From positions 10,072-74,071 of the forward strand of contig DPGH01000002.1 in assembly GCA_003523255.1 (NCBI GenBank): 64,000 nucleotides of DNA, written 5' to 3'. Below the pieces are notes generated by a model, which did no database searches, was not told where the DNA came from, and worked only from the letters and a program-made list of their open reading frames with translations. This DNA comes from Clostridiales bacterium. GTDB lineage: Bacteria; Bacillota; Clostridia; Christensenellales; Borkfalkiaceae. This document shows positions 31,342 through 40,048 of this stretch, in pieces (the first letter of the stretch is position 1; the number at the start of each line of letters is the position of its first letter). A program made the translations under genes and the position numbers.

Positions 31342-31428
31342 TGGTGCGGGTGGCAGGACTTGAACCTGTACGCTTTTAACGGCATAAGAACCTGAATCTT
31401 ACGTGTCTGCCAATTCCACCACACCCGC
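31342..31428 (-). tRNA. tRNA-Leu (anticodon CAG)
   Basis: Read on the minus strand: acceptor GCGGGTG/CACCCGC, a Leu-type D-arm, anticodon stem TAAGA/TCTTA with loop TTCAGGT (anticodon CAG, reads CUG), a long variable arm as expected for Leu, T-arm with TTCAAGT, and encoded CCA. The only mismatch is the terminal pair of the T-stem. Confidence 0.93.
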
Positions 31429-31460
31429 ATACTGCAACCGTACGAACGATTGCGTGCAAT

Positions 31461-31489
31461 ATTATACTATTTTTCTATCTCAAAGTCAA
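31461..31489 (-). promoter_or_regulatory. tRNA-Leu promoter inside the end of the Dabb gene
   Basis: On the minus strand TTGACT (31484-31489), a 17-bp spacer and TATAAT (31461-31466). The -35 lies within the last codons of the Dabb gene, and the -10 directly follows its stop. Confidence 0.8.
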
Positions 31490-31757
31490 CCGCTACGCTT
31501 GAATTAGTTTCGGCATGCATATATTTTTTTACGACGCCAACATGGTACGGGTCGTTTTGATATGCTTCGAGCGATGCTCTGTCCTTAACCGTTACGGCAA
31601 GAAAAACGTCGTAAGAGCGTGCAGAATGCAAAAAATCGGTACCGACTTCCATTTCGACGATTTCAGGAACGTTGCCCTTCATTCCGAGCAACACTTTTTT
31701 AGCCTCATCGGCTTTTTCGGCATTGTTTAATTTAAAACATACTATGTGTTTAATCAT
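31467..31757 (-). CDS. Dabb-family (stress-responsive alpha/beta barrel) protein
   Basis: A 96-aa protein starting MIKHIVCFKLNNAEKADEAKK with VGTDFLHSARSYDVFLAVTVKDRASLEAYQNDPYHVGVVKKY (given by position 38-80). This matches the dimeric ferredoxin-like Dabb fold. Members bind small ligands or act as accessory enzymes; the substrate cannot be told from sequence. RBS AAAGGAG is upstream. It is transcribed in the direction of tRNA-Leu. Confidence 0.85.
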   Translation of the reverse strand: MIKHIVCFKLNNAEKADEAKKVLLGMKGNVPEIVEMEVGTDFLHSARSYDVFLAVTVKDRASLEAYQNDPYHVGVVKKYMHAETNSSVAVDFEIEK

Positions 31758-31776
31758 TGTATTTCTCCTTTTACAA

Positions 31777-32951
31777 TTATATTCCTAACCTTTTGAGCGC
31801 GGTAAGATAAAAAAGCATCGTTGATGAATAATATGGCGAACATATTGACGGCACCCCCGTGAACGGGTCTAATTCCTGCGGAAAAGGCGTGCCGCGCCCT
31901 ATCGTTAAAGCCGTAACCCATTTTTCCATATTCGTTTCGAGATACTCGGTCAAACCGTATTTATCCATCCACAACAACGAACGAAGCATCGTAAGTCCTT
32001 GCGAAAAATAGTTCCATGAGTTTCCATCGGAATTTTTACAAAACGCGGCGTCGGTTACCGCTACGCTCGGATAAGGATACGGCGTACCGAAATATTTCGG
32101 CAACGTAAAGTATTTTTTAAAAAACCTTACCCCCTCTTCCTTATCGAAAAAACACGAAACGAATAAAGTTGTAATTCCTATGCTTTTAATTCTCCGTTTA
32201 ACTCCGTTTTTATCCACGTCGTAATAAAAATCATCCCGTTCGTCATAGCAAAGTTCGATAATTTCTTTTTTTAACTTTTCGGCACTTTTTTCAAACTCTG
32301 CCGCTTCTTCAAAAAAACCGAGTTTTTTAGCCATTTCCGATAACGCCTTTTTATCGCCGTAAAATACCGCGTTCATATCCGGCATTATAACCGGTAAAAC
32401 GTCGCTGTCGTTCGGTTTAACCGAAGCCTCGTCGTAATATCTGCGCGTATATTTTCCGAACCCATCTAAGCGTTTGCTTTCGTCATGACCCGTATCGAAT
32501 CCGCAAAACGTAAAAAGTCTGCCGTTTTCGTCCGAGTGGCTTAAGGTAAGCCACTCGTCCCATTTTTTAGCCGCGTGTATATTTCGTAAAGTTCCTTTTC
32601 CCCGTTTTGCTCTAATGCGAGTTTGCAAATCAAGCCGAACGGCACGCATTCCTGTATTTGCGCAAATCCTTTCCTGCCGGATGAAACGACATAAGGCAAC
32701 TGTCCGTCAGACCTTTGACCTCGTAGAAACAAATTAACTTGATTAAGTGAAATTTCCAGAGTCGAAGAATTAATTTCAACCCATGCAACGCCATCGTAAG
32801 CATGCTCGAGCCAAACGCCGTCGTATACGTCCGATATTTTGAAAACTTTACCGCTCCCATCGTAAAGTTCTACGATATGATTGTCGTAGATTTCTTTTAT
32901 AACCTCCTCTCGCCGACGCTTGGCAAGTTCTTTTATTTCATTCGACAGCAT
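31777..32951 (-). pseudogene. Glycoside hydrolase (MGH1/GH63-like alpha,alpha-barrel), split by a frameshift or recoded
   Basis: The N-part (32951 to 32541) ends prematurely, while the C-part (from about 32568 leftward) continues in the -1 frame. Joined, they give a 391-aa protein with the toroid signatures of trehalase/GH63/MGH1 enzymes: HAYDGVAWVEINS, RLDGFGKYTRRYYDE, DMNAVFY, YYDVDKNG, GTPYPYPSVAVTDAAF, NSWNYFSQGL. The switch occurs at A6 (32563-32568) in the slippery string A-AAA-AAT. A 9-bp hairpin lies 5 bases downstream and the zero-frame stop lies inside it. So either it is a true pseudogene (one A lost), a sequencing error, or a programmed -1 frameshift. The GH family call is from motifs only. 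Confidence 0.7.
32534..32568 (-). promoter_or_regulatory. Candidate -1 ribosomal frameshift signal
   Basis: Read on the minus strand: slippery heptamer A AAA AAT (32562-32568), spacer GGGAC (5 bases), then GAGTGGCTT-ACCTT-AAGCCACTC (32534-32556). The zero-frame codons are CTA AAA AAT, as needed for -1 slippage to AAA AAA then TGG. Confidence 0.45.
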
Positions 32952-32970
32952 ATCTCGTTCTCTCTTTCGG

Positions 32971-34023
32971 CTATTCGAGCGGAACTACTGCTTCGGCATT
33001 AAGCGATAGATCGGCAAAATTTTTTAAGTTATACTGTATATATCCTTCTGCCGCAATCATCGCACCGTTGTCGGTACAATATCTCTTTTCGGGAATTACT
33101 GTTTTTAGGTTATGTTTTACCGCTTCCTCAGCGAGTTTTGCTCTTAAATACCCGTTTGCGCCGACACCGCCCGAAAGACATACGGTTTTATATCCGGTAG
33201 ATTTTACTGCTTTCATCGCTTTTTCGACAAGAACGTCTATCGCCGCGCACTGAAAACTCGCCGCCACGTCCGCACGAGAGAACTCTTCGCCTTTTTCACG
33301 TTTGTTGTGCACGTAGTTTATAACGGCGGTTTTAAGCCCGCTGTATGAAAAATCGTATTCGCCGCCGTCGTAATGCGAAAGCATCTTGGGCAGTTTTATA
33401 TTGTTTTTACCTTCTTTTGCGAGCCTTTCTATATTCGGTCCGCCAGGATAATTTAGTTCTAAAACCCTTGCAACCTTATCAAACGCTTCCCCCGCGGCGT
33501 CATCTATCGTGGAACCTAAAACTTTTAGTTTATCGTAACTTTCTACAGCGACAATCGCCGTATGCCCGCCGCTTGCGAGAACAGTAACGAAAGGAGGCTT
33601 TAATGTCTTATCCGCAAGATAAGAGGCGGCTATATGCCCTCTTATATGGCTTACGGGTATAAGAGGCTTATTAGCGGCAAACGCAAGCGCTTTCGCGAAC
33701 GACGTCCCAACGAGAAGCGCTCCCAAAAGTCCCGCGCCTTTCGTTACCGCAAAAGCGTCTATATCGTCGAGGCTTAAATTCGCCGATTTTAAAGCGTTTT
33801 CGGTTGCGGTAAGAATCGCCGTGGTATGTGCGCGAGAGGCTATTTCAGGCACCACGCCGCCGAAACGGGCGTGCTCCGTAGCAGAACTGATTATTTCATC
33901 GGCAAGAATCTCCCTGCCGCCTTTAACGACAGCTACGGCGGTTTCGTCGCAAGACGTTTCTATACCCATTATAACGGGGTCGTTCTTTATTGCGACCCCT
34001 TGCACGTTTTCAAAATAACTCAT
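32971..34023 (-). CDS. tsaD: tRNA N6-adenosine threonylcarbamoyltransferase (TsaD)
   Basis: A 350-aa ASKHA-fold enzyme that transfers threonylcarbamoyl to A37 of ANN-decoding tRNAs. Signatures: MGIETSCDETAVAVV, the metal-binding ISHIRGH, the glycine-rich LASGGHTAIV, GPNIERLA, LSGGVGANGYLR and CTDNGAMIAAEGY. The length is normal. It overlaps the stop of prfB (ATGA), giving a translation-related operon. Confidence 0.95.
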   Translation of the reverse strand: MSYFENVQGVAIKNDPVIMGIETSCDETAVAVVKGGREILADEIISSATEHARFGGVVPEIASRAHTTAILTATENALKSANLSLDDIDAFAVTKGAGLLGALLVGTSFAKALAFAANKPLIPVSHIRGHIAASYLADKTLKPPFVTVLASGGHTAIVAVESYDKLKVLGSTIDDAAGEAFDKVARVLELNYPGGPNIERLAKEGKNNIKLPKMLSHYDGGEYDFSYSGLKTAVINYVHNKREKGEEFSRADVAASFQCAAIDVLVEKAMKAVKSTGYKTVCLSGGVGANGYLRAKLAEEAVKHNLKTVIPEKRYCTDNGAMIAAEGYIQYNLKNFADLSLNAEAVVPLE

Positions 34024-35121
34024 TTCGATTTTTTAAGATAATCGTTGATAAAGCCTTGTATATCCCCGTTCATTACCGCCTGAACGTCGCCCGTTTCATA
34101 TCCCGTTCTGTGGTCTTTTACGAGCGTATAAGGACAAAATACGTAACTGCGTATTTGACTGCCCCACTCAATTTTTTTGATTTCACCTTTTATGTCCTGA
34201 TCGCGTTCGAGTCGCTCCGCTTCGCGCTTTTCCAAGAGTTTGCTGATAAGCATTCTCATTGCCATTTCGCGATTTTGCGTTTGACTGCGCTCGTTCTGAC
34301 AGGAAACGACTATTCCCGTAGGCAAATGTGTTATTCTTATAGCCGAATCGGTTTTATTGATGTGCTGACCGCCCGCACCCGAAGAACGATACGTATCTAT
34401 TCTTAAATCTTCGGGGTTGACCTTTATTTCGTCGTCATCGATTATTTCCGGCATTACCTCTACCGAAGAAAAAGACGTATGTCTGCGTTTGTTTGCGTCG
34501 AATGGCGAAATTCTGACTAACCTGTGCACGCCTTTTTCGGCTTTAAGATAACCGTAAGCGCAATCGCCTTCTACCTTAAACGAAACTGACTTAAGACCTG
34601 CTTCGTCGCCGTCTAAACGGTCGAGTTCGGTAAGCGTAAAACCGTTTTTCTCCGCATAGCAGATATACATACGGTAAAGCATTTCCGTCCAGTCGCAAGC
34701 CTCCGTACCGCCCGCGCCCGCATGCAACGTCATAATAGCGTTAAGTTTATCGTATTTACCGGATAACAGCGCGGTTAAACGCATGTTCTCGATTGTGGTT
34801 TCTACTTCTTTTAACTCTTTATCGAGTTCCGAGAGCATACTCTCGTCGTTCTCCTCCTCGATAAGGTCGACAAGGTCTGCGGAATCGTCAAGCATCTTCA
34901 TCGCGTTGTCGTACGCGGTTACTTTTTCCGTGAGCGAAGCTATTTCCTTCGAGATTTGCTGAGATTTTTGTAAATCGAGAAAAACCTCAGGTCTTTCCGA
35001 TTGTTCGGTTTTGTCTTTTAACTCCGCTTTTAGTCTGTCGACGTCAAAGAGAGTGTCCCGTCTCTTGTAAGATACCTTTTAATTCTTTTATTTTTAATTT
35101 ATATTCATCGGCTTTTATCAT
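34020..35121 (-). CDS. prfB: Peptide chain release factor 2 with programmed +1 frameshift
   Basis: RF2 reads UGA and UAA stops. The N-terminal 25 codons start at ATG 35121 (AAGGTGAAGCG upstream) and run to CTT TGA. Skipping one T gives GAC and continues with FDVDRLKAELKD, the usual RF2 sequence. The rest contains the stop-recognition region TYRSSGAGGQHINKTDSAIR with the GGQ motif and the SPF-type triplet (ISPFDANKRRHTS). The full product is about 366 aa. It is a self-regulated gene: low RF2 allows the shift. Followed by tsaD. Confidence 0.95.
35043..35049 (-). other. prfB +1 frameshift site (CTTTGAC)
   Basis: In the mRNA sense CTT TGA C, with the in-frame TGA at 35044-35046. A weak SD-like GACGGGA lies upstream. 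This is the conserved RF2 autoregulation site. Confidence 0.92.
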
Positions 35122-35132
35122 CGCTTCACCTT

Positions 35133-37823
35133 TTATTTGCCCGCGCCGCAACAATTTTTATATTTTTTACCGCTTCCGCAAGGACAGGGATCGTTTCTGC
35201 CTATATCCTGTTTGGCGCGTTTCGGCATCGGTGCAGAACCGTCCGTCGCGTTGGTTTTAAGGTCTTTTTTCTCTTCGGCCTGCATTGCGGGTACTCTGCG
35301 AAGTTCGGCTTTAAGCAAAAGCGTTACCGTATCGTCCTGAATAGATGCGGTTAAATCCTCAAACATTTCAAAGCCTTCTTTTTTATATTCGACAACGGGG
35401 TCAACGTTACCGTAACCGCGCAAACTGATGCCTTTTTTGAGTTGGTCCATCGCGTCGATGTGGTCGATCCACTTGCTGTCGATGTTCTTTAACAAAACCA
35501 TTCTCTCAACCTCGGAGAACTTTACGCCTTGCTCTTTGTATCTATCAATCTTCTCTTCGTAAACGCGTATCGTTTCTTCGGTAAGTTTTTGAATGAAATA
35601 TTCGTAGTCCCAGTTTTCGATTTTTTCTTTAGTAACAAAGTTAGTATCTTTCGGTAAAAGTTTCAACTCGATTACCGAATTAAGAGCCTCGATATCCCAC
35701 GTTTCGGGTTTATTCTGGTTGTTTATAACGGTACCGACAGTGTATGCAACGAAATCGGGTATCAGTTTAAGAATGTCTTCGTGAACGTTTTCGTCTTTAA
35801 TGACTTTCATTCGCTCGGCGTACATAACTTCGCGTTGCTTATTCATAACGTCGTCGTATTCCAAAACGTGTTTTCTGATGCCGAAGTTTCTGCCTTCGAT
35901 TGCGCGTTGAGCGTTCTCTATGCTGCGCGAAAGCATTTTAGACTGCATAGGCTGGTCTTCGTCTATCTTGAAAAATTCGTAAATTCTATGCATTCTGTCG
36001 CCGCCGAAGCGTTTCGCAAGGTCATCCTCGAGCGAGATAAAGAATACCGACGAACCGGGATCTCCCTGACGTCCGCTACGTCCGCGAAGTTGGTTGTCTA
36101 TACGACGAGATTCATGGCGTTCGGTGCCGAGTATGTGCAAGCCGCCCGCCGCTACGACTTTTTCCTTTTCCGCATCGGTCTGTTCTTTAAGTTTTGCAAA
36201 AATATCGCGATAGCGTTCTCTTACCTTTTGAGCCTCTTCCGGAATATCCGAAATATAAGAGGTAGCGAGTTCGATGGTATCTTCGTCCACACCCTCTTCT
36301 CTCAACTTACGTTTTGCCATAAATTCGGGATTGCCGCCAAGAAGTATATCGGTACCGCGCCCCGCCATATTTGTGGCGATGGTTACCGCGCCGAATCTGC
36401 CCGCTTGCGCTACGATATCAGCCTCTCTCGCGTGATTTTTAGCGTTCAAAACGTTATGTTTTATGCCTTTTCTTATAAGGAGTTTGCTTATCTCTTCGGA
36501 TTTTTCTACGGTAACGGTACCGACCAACACCGGTTGTCCGGCGGCGTGGCGCGTTTCAATCTCGTTTATTATCGCTTTGTTTTTGCCGTTGACGGTTTTA
36601 TAGATTATGTCCGGCATGTCTTTTCTTATAACGGGCTTGTTCGTCGGAATTTCAAGAACGTCTAACCCGTATATCGCGCGGAATTCTTCCTCTTCCGACT
36701 TTGCCGTACCGGTCATGCCGGAAAGTTTTTTATAAAGTCTGAAATAATTCTGGAAGGTTATGGTCGCATAGGTTTTGTTCTCGTTGCGTATCTTAACGCC
36801 TTCTTTTGCCTCGATTGCCTGATGCAAACCGTCGGAATACCTTCTGCCGATCATAAGACGACCGGTGAATTCGTCTACTATTATGATCTCGCCGTCGTTT
36901 ACGACGTAGTCGTTGTCTCTTTTAAAGATATAGTTGGCTTTTAACGCCTGTTGAATGTGATGAGAAAGCGAAGCGTTTTCTATATCCGAAAAACTATTAA
37001 GTCCGAAAAAACTTTCGGCTTTTTTTGCGCCGAGTTCGGTTATCTGAACGGTTTTTTCTTTAATATCCACGGTAAAATCTTTCTCGGGAACGAGAGTTTT
37101 TACGAAACGGTTTGCCGTTACGTATTTATCGCTCGATTCGCCGCCGCGCCCGGAAATAATAAGCGGAGTTCTCGCTTCGTCGATTAAAATAGAATCGACT
37201 TCGTCGACAATTGCGAATTTAAGCGGGCGTTGAACCATATCCTCTAAACGACTTTTAAGGTTGTCTCTCAGATAGTCGAAACCCATTTCGTTGTTTGTGC
37301 CGTAAGTTATATCGGCAGCGTAAGCTTTTTTCTTATCCTCGTCTTCCATACCGGAAACCGCAACGCCTACCGTAAGCCCCAAAAACTTATACACTTTACC
37401 CATCCACTCCGCATCGCGGGAGGCGAGATAGTCGTTTACCGTTACTATATGCACGCCTTCTCCCGTAAGAGCGTTAAGATATGCAGGCAAAGTCGCGACG
37501 AGCGTTTTACCTTCGCCGGTTTTCATTTCGGCAACTCTTCCCTGATGCAAACATATGCCGCCGATAATCTGAACTTTATAATGGCGCATATTGAGAACGC
37601 GGAAAGCGGCTTCTCTCACGACTGCAAACGCGTCGCATAATATGTCGTCCAAAGTCTCGCCCGAGGCAAGCCTCTTTTTCAATACGTCTGTCTGAGCGCG
37701 AAGTTCTTCGTCGCTGAGTTTTTCGTACTTCGGTTGCAGCGCGATAATCTTATCCGCCGTAGCGTCGAGTCGTCTTAAATTTCTGCGGGCTTCGCCGCCG
37801 AGAATGTACCTGAAAAGTCCCAT
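35133..37823 (-). CDS. secA: Preprotein translocase ATPase SecA
   Basis: An 896-aa motor that pushes preproteins through SecYEG. Motifs: MKTGEGKTLVATLPAYL (Walker A), VDEVDSILIDEARTPL (DEAD box), SGMTGTAKSEEEEF, FGAVTIATNMAGRGTDI, QLRGRSGRQGDPGSS. The preprotein-binding and helical scaffold regions follow. The C-terminal zinc tail is NDPCPCGSGKKYKNCCG, which binds SecB or ribosomes. The length is usual. It lies 11 bases from prfB. Confidence 0.97.
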   Translation of the reverse strand: MGLFRYILGGEARRNLRRLDATADKIIALQPKYEKLSDEELRAQTDVLKKRLASGETLDDILCDAFAVVREAAFRVLNMRHYKVQIIGGICLHQGRVAEMKTGEGKTLVATLPAYLNALTGEGVHIVTVNDYLASRDAEWMGKVYKFLGLTVGVAVSGMEDEDKKKAYAADITYGTNNEMGFDYLRDNLKSRLEDMVQRPLKFAIVDEVDSILIDEARTPLIISGRGGESSDKYVTANRFVKTLVPEKDFTVDIKEKTVQITELGAKKAESFFGLNSFSDIENASLSHHIQQALKANYIFKRDNDYVVNDGEIIIVDEFTGRLMIGRRYSDGLHQAIEAKEGVKIRNENKTYATITFQNYFRLYKKLSGMTGTAKSEEEEFRAIYGLDVLEIPTNKPVIRKDMPDIIYKTVNGKNKAIINEIETRHAAGQPVLVGTVTVEKSEEISKLLIRKGIKHNVLNAKNHAREADIVAQAGRFGAVTIATNMAGRGTDILLGGNPEFMAKRKLREEGVDEDTIELATSYISDIPEEAQKVRERYRDIFAKLKEQTDAEKEKVVAAGGLHILGTERHESRRIDNQLRGRSGRQGDPGSSVFFISLEDDLAKRFGGDRMHRIYEFFKIDEDQPMQSKMLSRSIENAQRAIEGRNFGIRKHVLEYDDVMNKQREVMYAERMKVIKDENVHEDILKLIPDFVAYTVGTVINNQNKPETWDIEALNSVIELKLLPKDTNFVTKEKIENWDYEYFIQKLTEETIRVYEEKIDRYKEQGVKFSEVERMVLLKNIDSKWIDHIDAMDQLKKGISLRGYGNVDPVVEYKKEGFEMFEDLTASIQDDTVTLLLKAELRRVPAMQAEEKKDLKTNATDGSAPMPKRAKQDIGRNDPCPCGSGKKYKNCCGAGK

Positions 37824-37852
37824 AATTCTCCTTACTTTATATATTTGTCTTT

Positions 37853-38581
37853 TTAATATCCGTCGGGCGGAGCAACGCTTGCCACCGTTAAAAGGTTTAC
37901 GCGTTCCGCGCCGTATTTTTTAAGTTTGCTCGCCATCGCCTGCGCCGTAGAACCCGTAGTCGTTACGTCGTCCACGATAACGATTTTTTTACCCTTTACG
38001 GCTTTTTTGTCCGTAACGGAAAATGCCTCGGTAAGGTTTTTAAGTCTTTCTTCTCTTCCGAGAGTCGCTTGACGAGGCGTATCGTGTTTTTTTACGATTC
38101 CGTAAAAAACGGGAACGCCGCTTTTAACCGAAAGTTCTTTAGCCATTATCTCGGATTGATTGTAACCGCGCTTTTTCTTCGCTTTTTCGGTCATGGGAAT
38201 AAAACAAATCAAATCCGAATCCGAATACCTTGCGGCGTAGGCGAAAAAAAGATACTCGGCAAATATCGGCAAAAGATATTTTGCGTTTTTATATTTTGCC
38301 TTTTTAATCAACGCGCTTACGGGCGGCTCGTATTTAAAAACACTCCTGCCCTCGTCTATATCCGTTATAATTCCCTTGCAGGTAGAACAATATTCTTCCG
38401 GGGCGATAACGGCCCTGCCGCAATGCGCGCAAATCGCTTTATCGTTAAAAGGCAGTTCGCTTTCGCACTTTTCGCAAAAAGGTTTATCTCCGAAAATTTC
38501 TCTCCCGCATGAAATACAACGCCAACGCGGGTTAAAAAAATATTTACGTATAAACGCTTTTACCGACGCGAAAAAACTCAT
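37853..38581 (-). CDS. comF: ComF-family phosphoribosyltransferase-like protein
   Basis: A 242-aa protein. The N-terminal zinc ribbon-like part ([21 protein letters not shown] ... CAHCGRAV ... CSTC) holds eight Cys. The PRT domain ends with [25 protein letters not shown], the PRPP-binding loop. In naturally competent bacteria ComFC helps DNA uptake. It starts with an overlap of the metK stop. Competence genes otherwise are not in view, so its role here is open. Confidence 0.9.
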   Translation of the reverse strand: MSFFASVKAFIRKYFFNPRWRCISCGREIFGDKPFCEKCESELPFNDKAICAHCGRAVIAPEEYCSTCKGIITDIDEGRSVFKYEPPVSALIKKAKYKNAKYLLPIFAEYLFFAYAARYSDSDLICFIPMTEKAKKKRGYNQSEIMAKELSVKSGVPVFYGIVKKHDTPRQATLGREERLKNLTEAFSVTDKKAVKGKKIVIVDDVTTTGSTAQAMASKLKKYGAERVNLLTVASVAPPDGY

Positions 38582-39747
38582 TTAACAAGATACTTTTTAA
38601 GGTCGGAAACCTTATCGGTTTTTTCCCACGGAAAATCCTTTTTACCGAAATGTCCATAAACGGCGGTTGCGGCATAAATCGGATTTTTAAGCCCGAGTTT
38701 TTCTATTATCGCGGCAGGTCGCAAATCGAACTCGCGAACGATAACGTCGGCAAGATCCGCGTCTTTTAATTTGCCTGTGCCGAAAGTGTTTACCATCACG
38801 GAAACGGGGCGAGCAACGCCGATTGCGTATGCGACCTGAATTTCACACTCGTCGGCAAGTCCCGCAGCCACTACGTTTTTGCAAACGTATCTCGCCATAT
38901 AAGTCGCGGAGCGATCGACTTTCGTCGGGTCCTTACCCGAAAAAGAACCGCCGCCGTGCGGGCATCTGCCACCGTAGGTATCCACGATGATTTTTCTGCC
39001 GGTTAGTCCCGAGTCGCCGTTGGGCCCGCCGACCTCGAAACGCCCCGTCGGGTTTATGTAATATTTAGTATTTTCGTCAAGGTAGTTTTCCGGCAAAACT
39101 TCGTCTATAACGTATTTTTTAAGATCCGTGCGGAGTTTTTCAGTCGAAACGGTGTCATCGTGCTGAGCGGATAAAACAACCGCCTCTATGCGAACGGGGT
39201 TTTTCCCGTCGTATTCAACCGTAACCTGACCTTTACCGTCCGGTCTTAAATAGGGTAAAACGCCTTTTTTACGAACCTCTTCGAGTTTTGCACACATTTT
39301 ATGCGAAAGCATAATAGGTAGCGGCATAAGTTCCTCGGTTTCACGGCAAGCGTATCCGAACATTATGCCCTGGTCGCCCGCGCCGATTTTATCATAAGGG
39401 TCGCCATCTCCTGCGTTTATCGAACTGTCTACGCCCATCGCAATGTCGGGGCTTTGGCGATTTATTTTCAAAAGAACTTTTACGTCGTCCGCGGAAAAAC
39501 CTATCCCCGGTTTATCGTAACCTATCTCTCTTATAGCCTCTTTTGCGATTTTTTCAACGTCTACATAAGCTTTAGAGGTTATTTCACCCATAATAAGCAA
39601 AAAATCGGTAGAAGCGGAGCATTCGCACGCCACGCGAGAATCGGGGTCGCCAGAAACGAACGCGTCGAGAACGCGGTCGGCTATATAATCGCAAACTTTA
39701 TCAGGATGTCCCGAGGCCACGCTTTCGCTTGTAAAGTAATTTTTCAT
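38578..39747 (-). CDS. metK: S-adenosylmethionine synthetase
   Basis: A 389-aa enzyme that makes SAM from methionine and ATP. It starts [28 protein letters not shown], contains [37 protein letters not shown] and [24 protein letters not shown]. All conserved parts are present. The upstream region shows a promoter but no SAM riboswitch that I could recognise. Confidence 0.97.
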   Translation of the reverse strand: MKNYFTSESVASGHPDKVCDYIADRVLDAFVSGDPDSRVACECSASTDFLLIMGEITSKAYVDVEKIAKEAIREIGYDKPGIGFSADDVKVLLKINRQSPDIAMGVDSSINAGDGDPYDKIGAGDQGIMFGYACRETEELMPLPIMLSHKMCAKLEEVRKKGVLPYLRPDGKGQVTVEYDGKNPVRIEAVVLSAQHDDTVSTEKLRTDLKKYVIDEVLPENYLDENTKYYINPTGRFEVGGPNGDSGLTGRKIIVDTYGGRCPHGGGSFSGKDPTKVDRSATYMARYVCKNVVAAGLADECEIQVAYAIGVARPVSVMVNTFGTGKLKDADLADVIVREFDLRPAAIIEKLGLKNPIYAATAVYGHFGKKDFPWEKTDKVSDLKKYLVK

Positions 39748-39779
39748 AAAAAACCTTCTCTTCCGTTAATAACCAAGTT

Positions 39780-39809
39780 ATTTTAACATACTTTAAGAGC
39801 CGTTGTCAA
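39780..39809 (-). promoter_or_regulatory. metK promoter
   Basis: On the minus strand TTGACA (39804-39809), an 18-bp spacer and TAAAAT (39780-39785), 33 bp from ATG 39747. Confidence 0.8.
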
Positions 39810-39924
39810 CACCGTTGCCGCGCGTATTCCGCAATTTTAGCGAATATTGCATACATTCCCTTTTTTCGACCTTTTTACTTTAAATTTCGCTTACGTTAAC
39901 GACGATTACTCCGCGTATTTTCGC

Positions 39925-39953
39925 TTGACACGTTTTTTTAGTTCGGATATAAT
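39925..39953 (+). promoter_or_regulatory. Consensus promoter of the ABC exporter operon
   Basis: TTGACA (39925-39930), a 17-bp spacer and TATAAT (39948-39953), about 95 bp upstream of the start at 40049. The 301-base gap 39748-40048 holds only this and the divergent metK promoter. Confidence 0.88.
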
Positions 39954-40048
39954 AACTTGTAAAACATTTCAATTTTCAATGTTTATTTGGTATATAAATT
40001 ATAATGCGCCGGCACGGTGCGGCGCGAATGCGATTTTAAGGAGACCTA

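Noticed and set aside
31342..31428. tRNA-Leu as the attachment site of the element
   Set aside because: The visible integrase is a serine type that rarely uses tRNAs, the tRNA is followed by its own terminator, and no repeated 3' end was seen.
39748..40048. SAM riboswitch before metK
   Set aside because: The leader after the promoter is only about 25 bases and shows no S-box pattern.
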